Assembly: GCA_950295325.1 (NCBI GenBank)
Contig: OX485806.1
Location: forward strand, 20,832,001-20,896,000
DNA from: Polytrichum commune
Lineage: Eukaryota; Streptophyta; Polytrichopsida; Polytrichales; Polytrichaceae
Length of the DNA: 64,000 bases
Direction of reading: 5' to 3'
The stretch's first letter is position 1. The number at the start of each line of letters is the position of its first letter. The position numbers were made by a program, and so were the translations under genes. A model generated the notes under the pieces. That model had not been told where the DNA came from and searched no databases. It saw nothing but the letters and a program-made list of their open reading frames with translations. Shown here piece after piece: positions 61,380 to 64,000 of the stretch.

Positions 61380-62050
61380 TACAAAGTTCAAGAAGTTTTT
61401 GAAGCCTTAGTGGCTAATTGCCGATAGTTGCTACGAAGGTTCGGATTTTTTCCAATTTACATCGGCAAGAGCCGGTCTTTTGTAAAATCAATCGGCCAAT
61501 TGCCTATATTTTCATATTTTCATTGCCCAATATCCGATTAAATGGAATTCATATCGGCACTAATTGTTTAAAAAATGTCTGAAAAAGTTACTAGAAATCA
61601 TTTCTTAGTACAAAATCTTGAATAAGTGAAAAGAAAGGCGTGTTCAAAACTTTAAATTTGAAGAGTTAATATCCTTGGCAGGAATTGAACCTAGCAATGC
61701 CTTCACCGCTTGAAGGCCAAGGGTCCCCCAATTCTTCATAGAAGCAATTGGCTATGGTCATGGAAAGGTTGCATAATTCAAAAAGTTTAAGGTTTAGGGT
61801 ACTTCCTCGAGTGCATCATCAGATGCCCCAGACAAATAGCGCTATGGATGCTTCCGGTTGAAATCCAGTAACTCACAAGAAGAACCGGCTACATTTTTGG
61901 GACATTTTCTGGTCCATCGGCGAATTGCCGGAGGATAGAAATTACAGTCGGATTGCCATCCGATGGTTGGAAATTTGGACCGGCCATGAGGGGAAATCCA
62001 TCGGTTGATAATGAACTAGCCGTCGGTTTTCCCCAAACATAGCCGTGGTA
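61380..62050. repeat. CGG/CCG-spotted repeat of unknown class
   Basis: Inside AT-rich DNA this 670-bp stretch repeats short ATCGGC, TCGGTT, ACCGGC and CCGATT motifs a dozen or more times in both orientations. No ORF or clear ends were seen. It contains the tRNA-like block at 61673-61722. Confidence 0.4.
61673..61722 (-). other. tRNA-like hairpin with pol III B-box
   Basis: On the minus strand CCTTGGC and GCCAAGG form a 7-bp closing stem. Inside are an A-box-like TGGCCTTCAAGCGG and a B-box match GGTTCAATTCC. The spacing between the boxes is too short for a full tRNA and there is no anticodon arm, so this is a shrunken tRNA relic or a SINE-type promoter, not a working tRNA gene. Confidence 0.35.
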
Positions 62051-62499
62051 TGTTATGAACAAACTAATCTAAAGGAACTCATGTTTTGTTTTTGTTTTTT
62101 TTAAGGTTAGTTTAGTGATGACGACATGGGTTGATTACTTTCATAGGGGTTTCCATGAGTTTGTGTGGGGGAATTTGAAGGTTAGCAAGTATTTTATTCT
62201 TATTTTTTAATTCATTTATTTAAAGTTTTTTTTTTTTGGGGGGGGGGTTCCCACCCTTGTTGGGATAAGAGATGGTTAAGCATGGCCTACTTGTCCATGT
62301 GTTGGGTTGTGGCAATCCCATGGAGTATTTCATTGCAGTATTCAAATATTTGTAGTTCTAAGTTTGGATTGGTGAAGGGGGGTTTGGCCTTGGGTGAGTC
62401 ACCTAGGATACAAAGGATAACGAGGCACAAGGGAATGATATTTTAAGATGCGTGGTCTTTGAAGTTGTTGATATTTACTAGCATAGAGCAATGCGTTGT

Positions 62500-62740
62500 T
62501 TGTAAGGTGAGCTAGGAGGAGTTCACTTCATGCACATATGGCCACGTTGTTGTGATGGTGGGTGTGAAGGTTATTTATGTGTCTAATATTTGTGCAACAT
62601 GAGAGTAGGTGGGTGCAAATATCATTATTTCTTAGGGTGCACAAATTACAAAGTGGGGAGATGTTTTAGTTGAGAATGTATTTCTTGCAGTACTTGTCCA
62701 AGTATCTTCTATAGCAAATTCTCAAATTGGGTGGAGCGTT
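62500..62740 (-). mobile_element. LINE ORF2 C-terminal scrap
   Basis: The minus strand encodes CNLCTLRNNDICTHLLSCC followed by IRHINNLHTHHHNN. This matches the zinc knuckle and following region of the 15-kb LINE (CTLC...THLLSMC-type, then LKGLRIARHN). It is short, with stops on both sides, so it is an old fragment of a related element. Confidence 0.5.
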
Positions 62741-63793
62741 TTCTTTAGTGGGGACCAACAGAAGTTATTACAAAAGTGGTGCCACAATAACACCACTTCA
62801 TTTTTATTTACATTTTGGACTCATACCTTATGTCCGACTTTTTGCTCTCGACCAATAGGAATCACTTGATTTGGGAGTTTCTTGAAAGCTAACATTGGAT
62901 TGGTTATTTTTTTTTCGTCTTAAAGCATTGGGTCCAACATTGGTGTACAATGTAAACCCAATCTAAACACGATTAAGCATAATGGTAATCCTCTAACCCA
63001 ACTTGACTTTTTGTGAGGTGGTGGATGTCCTAGAAACACACACTTCCATATATGATAAGTTTTTGGTGTGAACTTGGAGGAGGTAGTTCAAACGAAGAGC
63101 ATTGTATATCAATGCATCGAGGGTGAATCTCATGTTGACATCCCAAGAGACACCTTCAAACATGAACCACAACAGGAAAGACATTTTGGACATTATACGC
63201 CAAACGACCAATGACAAATCTTGAAGGTCTTAAAATGTGATCTTAAAATTTCCACTTGAAATCACATGAGGTGTCCAATGAAGATAGGATAAGGAATTAG
63301 GCACATCTACCTTAAGTGCACTAATTAGTGCCTTGATAGAAGGGGGAGATAGACAGATGAGAGAGGGCCATGAGCAAGGTTTGAATGAGTTATGCATGGG
63401 AAAGTTGTGAGTGAAGGGCATTCGTGAAGTGGTGGGACTGGCGAAGCATGAGTTCCGGCACTCAGGAATCGTCACAGTTTCCTTACCTTATTAGCTTACA
63501 CGATCATTCCCATTTTGCTGCCGAGCCCAATCCCACCGCAAAACCCTAACGCCATGGCCCCAGATCTCCACACCACGGATGCGCTCTCATTTTAACTTGG
63601 CAACACACACAAATCAGGGCCACCGATTACACACAGACAAGACTCTCCTCCGCTCCGCAAGGGATTAGAGAGAGAGAGACAAACAGAGAGAGAGAGAGAT
63701 TAAGTAGGGGAGGAGTTTTGCGTTTTCTGCGTTTCTGAGTGCAGAGTGGAAAACGTGGAGTGTCTGAGGGGAGGTCAAGCAATTATCTGGCCC

Positions 63794-63809
63794 TCAGGCC
63801 GCGGCCTGA
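63794..63809. promoter_or_regulatory. 16-bp perfect palindrome in the 5' leader
   Basis: TCAGGCCGCGGCCTGA lies 13 bp before the start codon at 63823. In RNA it would form a GC-only-core hairpin near the start and could slow scanning. This is an inference. Confidence 0.4.
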
Positions 63810-63822
63810 AGGAGCTTCCAAC

Positions 63823-63855
63823 ATGGACGAGGCCTTCGCTAGATCCAGCGAAGAG
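63823..63855 (+). CDS. First exon of a plus-strand gene, probably ER-type Ca2+-ATPase (ECA3-like)
   Basis: ATG at 63823 opens MDEAFARSSEE, followed at once by a GTATTT donor. The start of plant ECA3, a P2A-type calcium pump of endomembranes, is MEDAYARSVSEVLDFF, so eight of eleven positions are the same or similar. A GA-rich leader (63666-63699), of the kind seen at other gene starts here, precedes it. Only 11 residues are in the window, so the call rests on a very short match. The remaining 145 bp are intron. Confidence 0.5.
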
Positions 63856-64000
63856 GTATTTTGTTTTTTTCTAAAATCTATTTCTATTTTCTTAAAATCA
63901 TTTAGTAGTTTCGTGTTGCGAATGCGCGCACGGAGGACGGACCTCTGTTGAAATAAATCTCTAAGCATCGTCTTCTTCGCGCTTCATTTAATTCCGACTT

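Noticed and set aside
61673-61722. A working tRNA gene
   Set aside because: No anticodon arm and the box spacing is too short.
62993-63217. 74-codon minus ORF (SFLLWFMFEGVSWDVNM) as a gene
   Set aside because: Probably part of an old LINE or other element near the zinc-knuckle scrap, but no motif allows a firm call.

Overview
The window is nuclear DNA from a green plant, most likely a land plant. The evidence is a near-complete gene for the chloroplast pentatricopeptide protein MRL1 (18 exons, 1071 codons, in frame throughout), a plant-type protein phosphatase inhibitor-2 gene, a DDX41/RH35-type DEAD-box helicase, a FET/TAF15-like RNA-binding protein, GT-AG introns, and long AT-rich intergenic stretches full of small transposons. 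The species cannot be fixed from the sequence alone.

Layout. 1-1.3 kb: 3' end of a plus-strand gene for a tail-anchored protein. 2.5-10.8 kb: MRL1 on the minus strand, with a higher-order tandem array just upstream (11.0-11.7 kb). 14.8-27.6 kb: one LINE (non-LTR retrotransposon) on the minus strand, bounded by a perfect 11-bp target duplication. It has an open 567-codon ORF1 and a decayed ORF2 with endonuclease, reverse transcriptase, RNase H and zinc-knuckle parts. A small TIR element and a solo-LTR-like element are inserted in it. 27.6-28.1 kb: remains of a RING-finger gene. 29.1-32.7 kb: phosphatase inhibitor-2 (minus, four exons). 34.3-35.5 kb: two TIR elements. 36.5-39.2 kb: a four-exon minus-strand gene of unknown function. 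39.9-46 kb: transposon-rich, with a Harbinger-like element and two related G-tract elements. 48.3-52.4 kb: TAF15-like gene (plus, five exons). 56.0-57.8 kb: intronless RH35 helicase (minus). 58.6-63.6 kb: repeats and a second LINE scrap. 63.8 kb: first exon of a plus-strand gene whose start resembles the ER-type calcium ATPase ECA3.

The genes are ordinary single host genes and not an operon or cluster; MRL1 and the inhibitor share only a plant setting. The most unusual item is in the LINE. At the N-terminal side of its ORF2, ahead of the endonuclease, it encodes a perfect 2A-type ribosome-skipping motif (GDIETNPGP, minus strand 23210-23184) preceded by the usual aliphatic stretch. Such motifs are known from trypanosome and animal non-LTR elements and RNA viruses. 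I know of no description in a plant LINE, but could not search.
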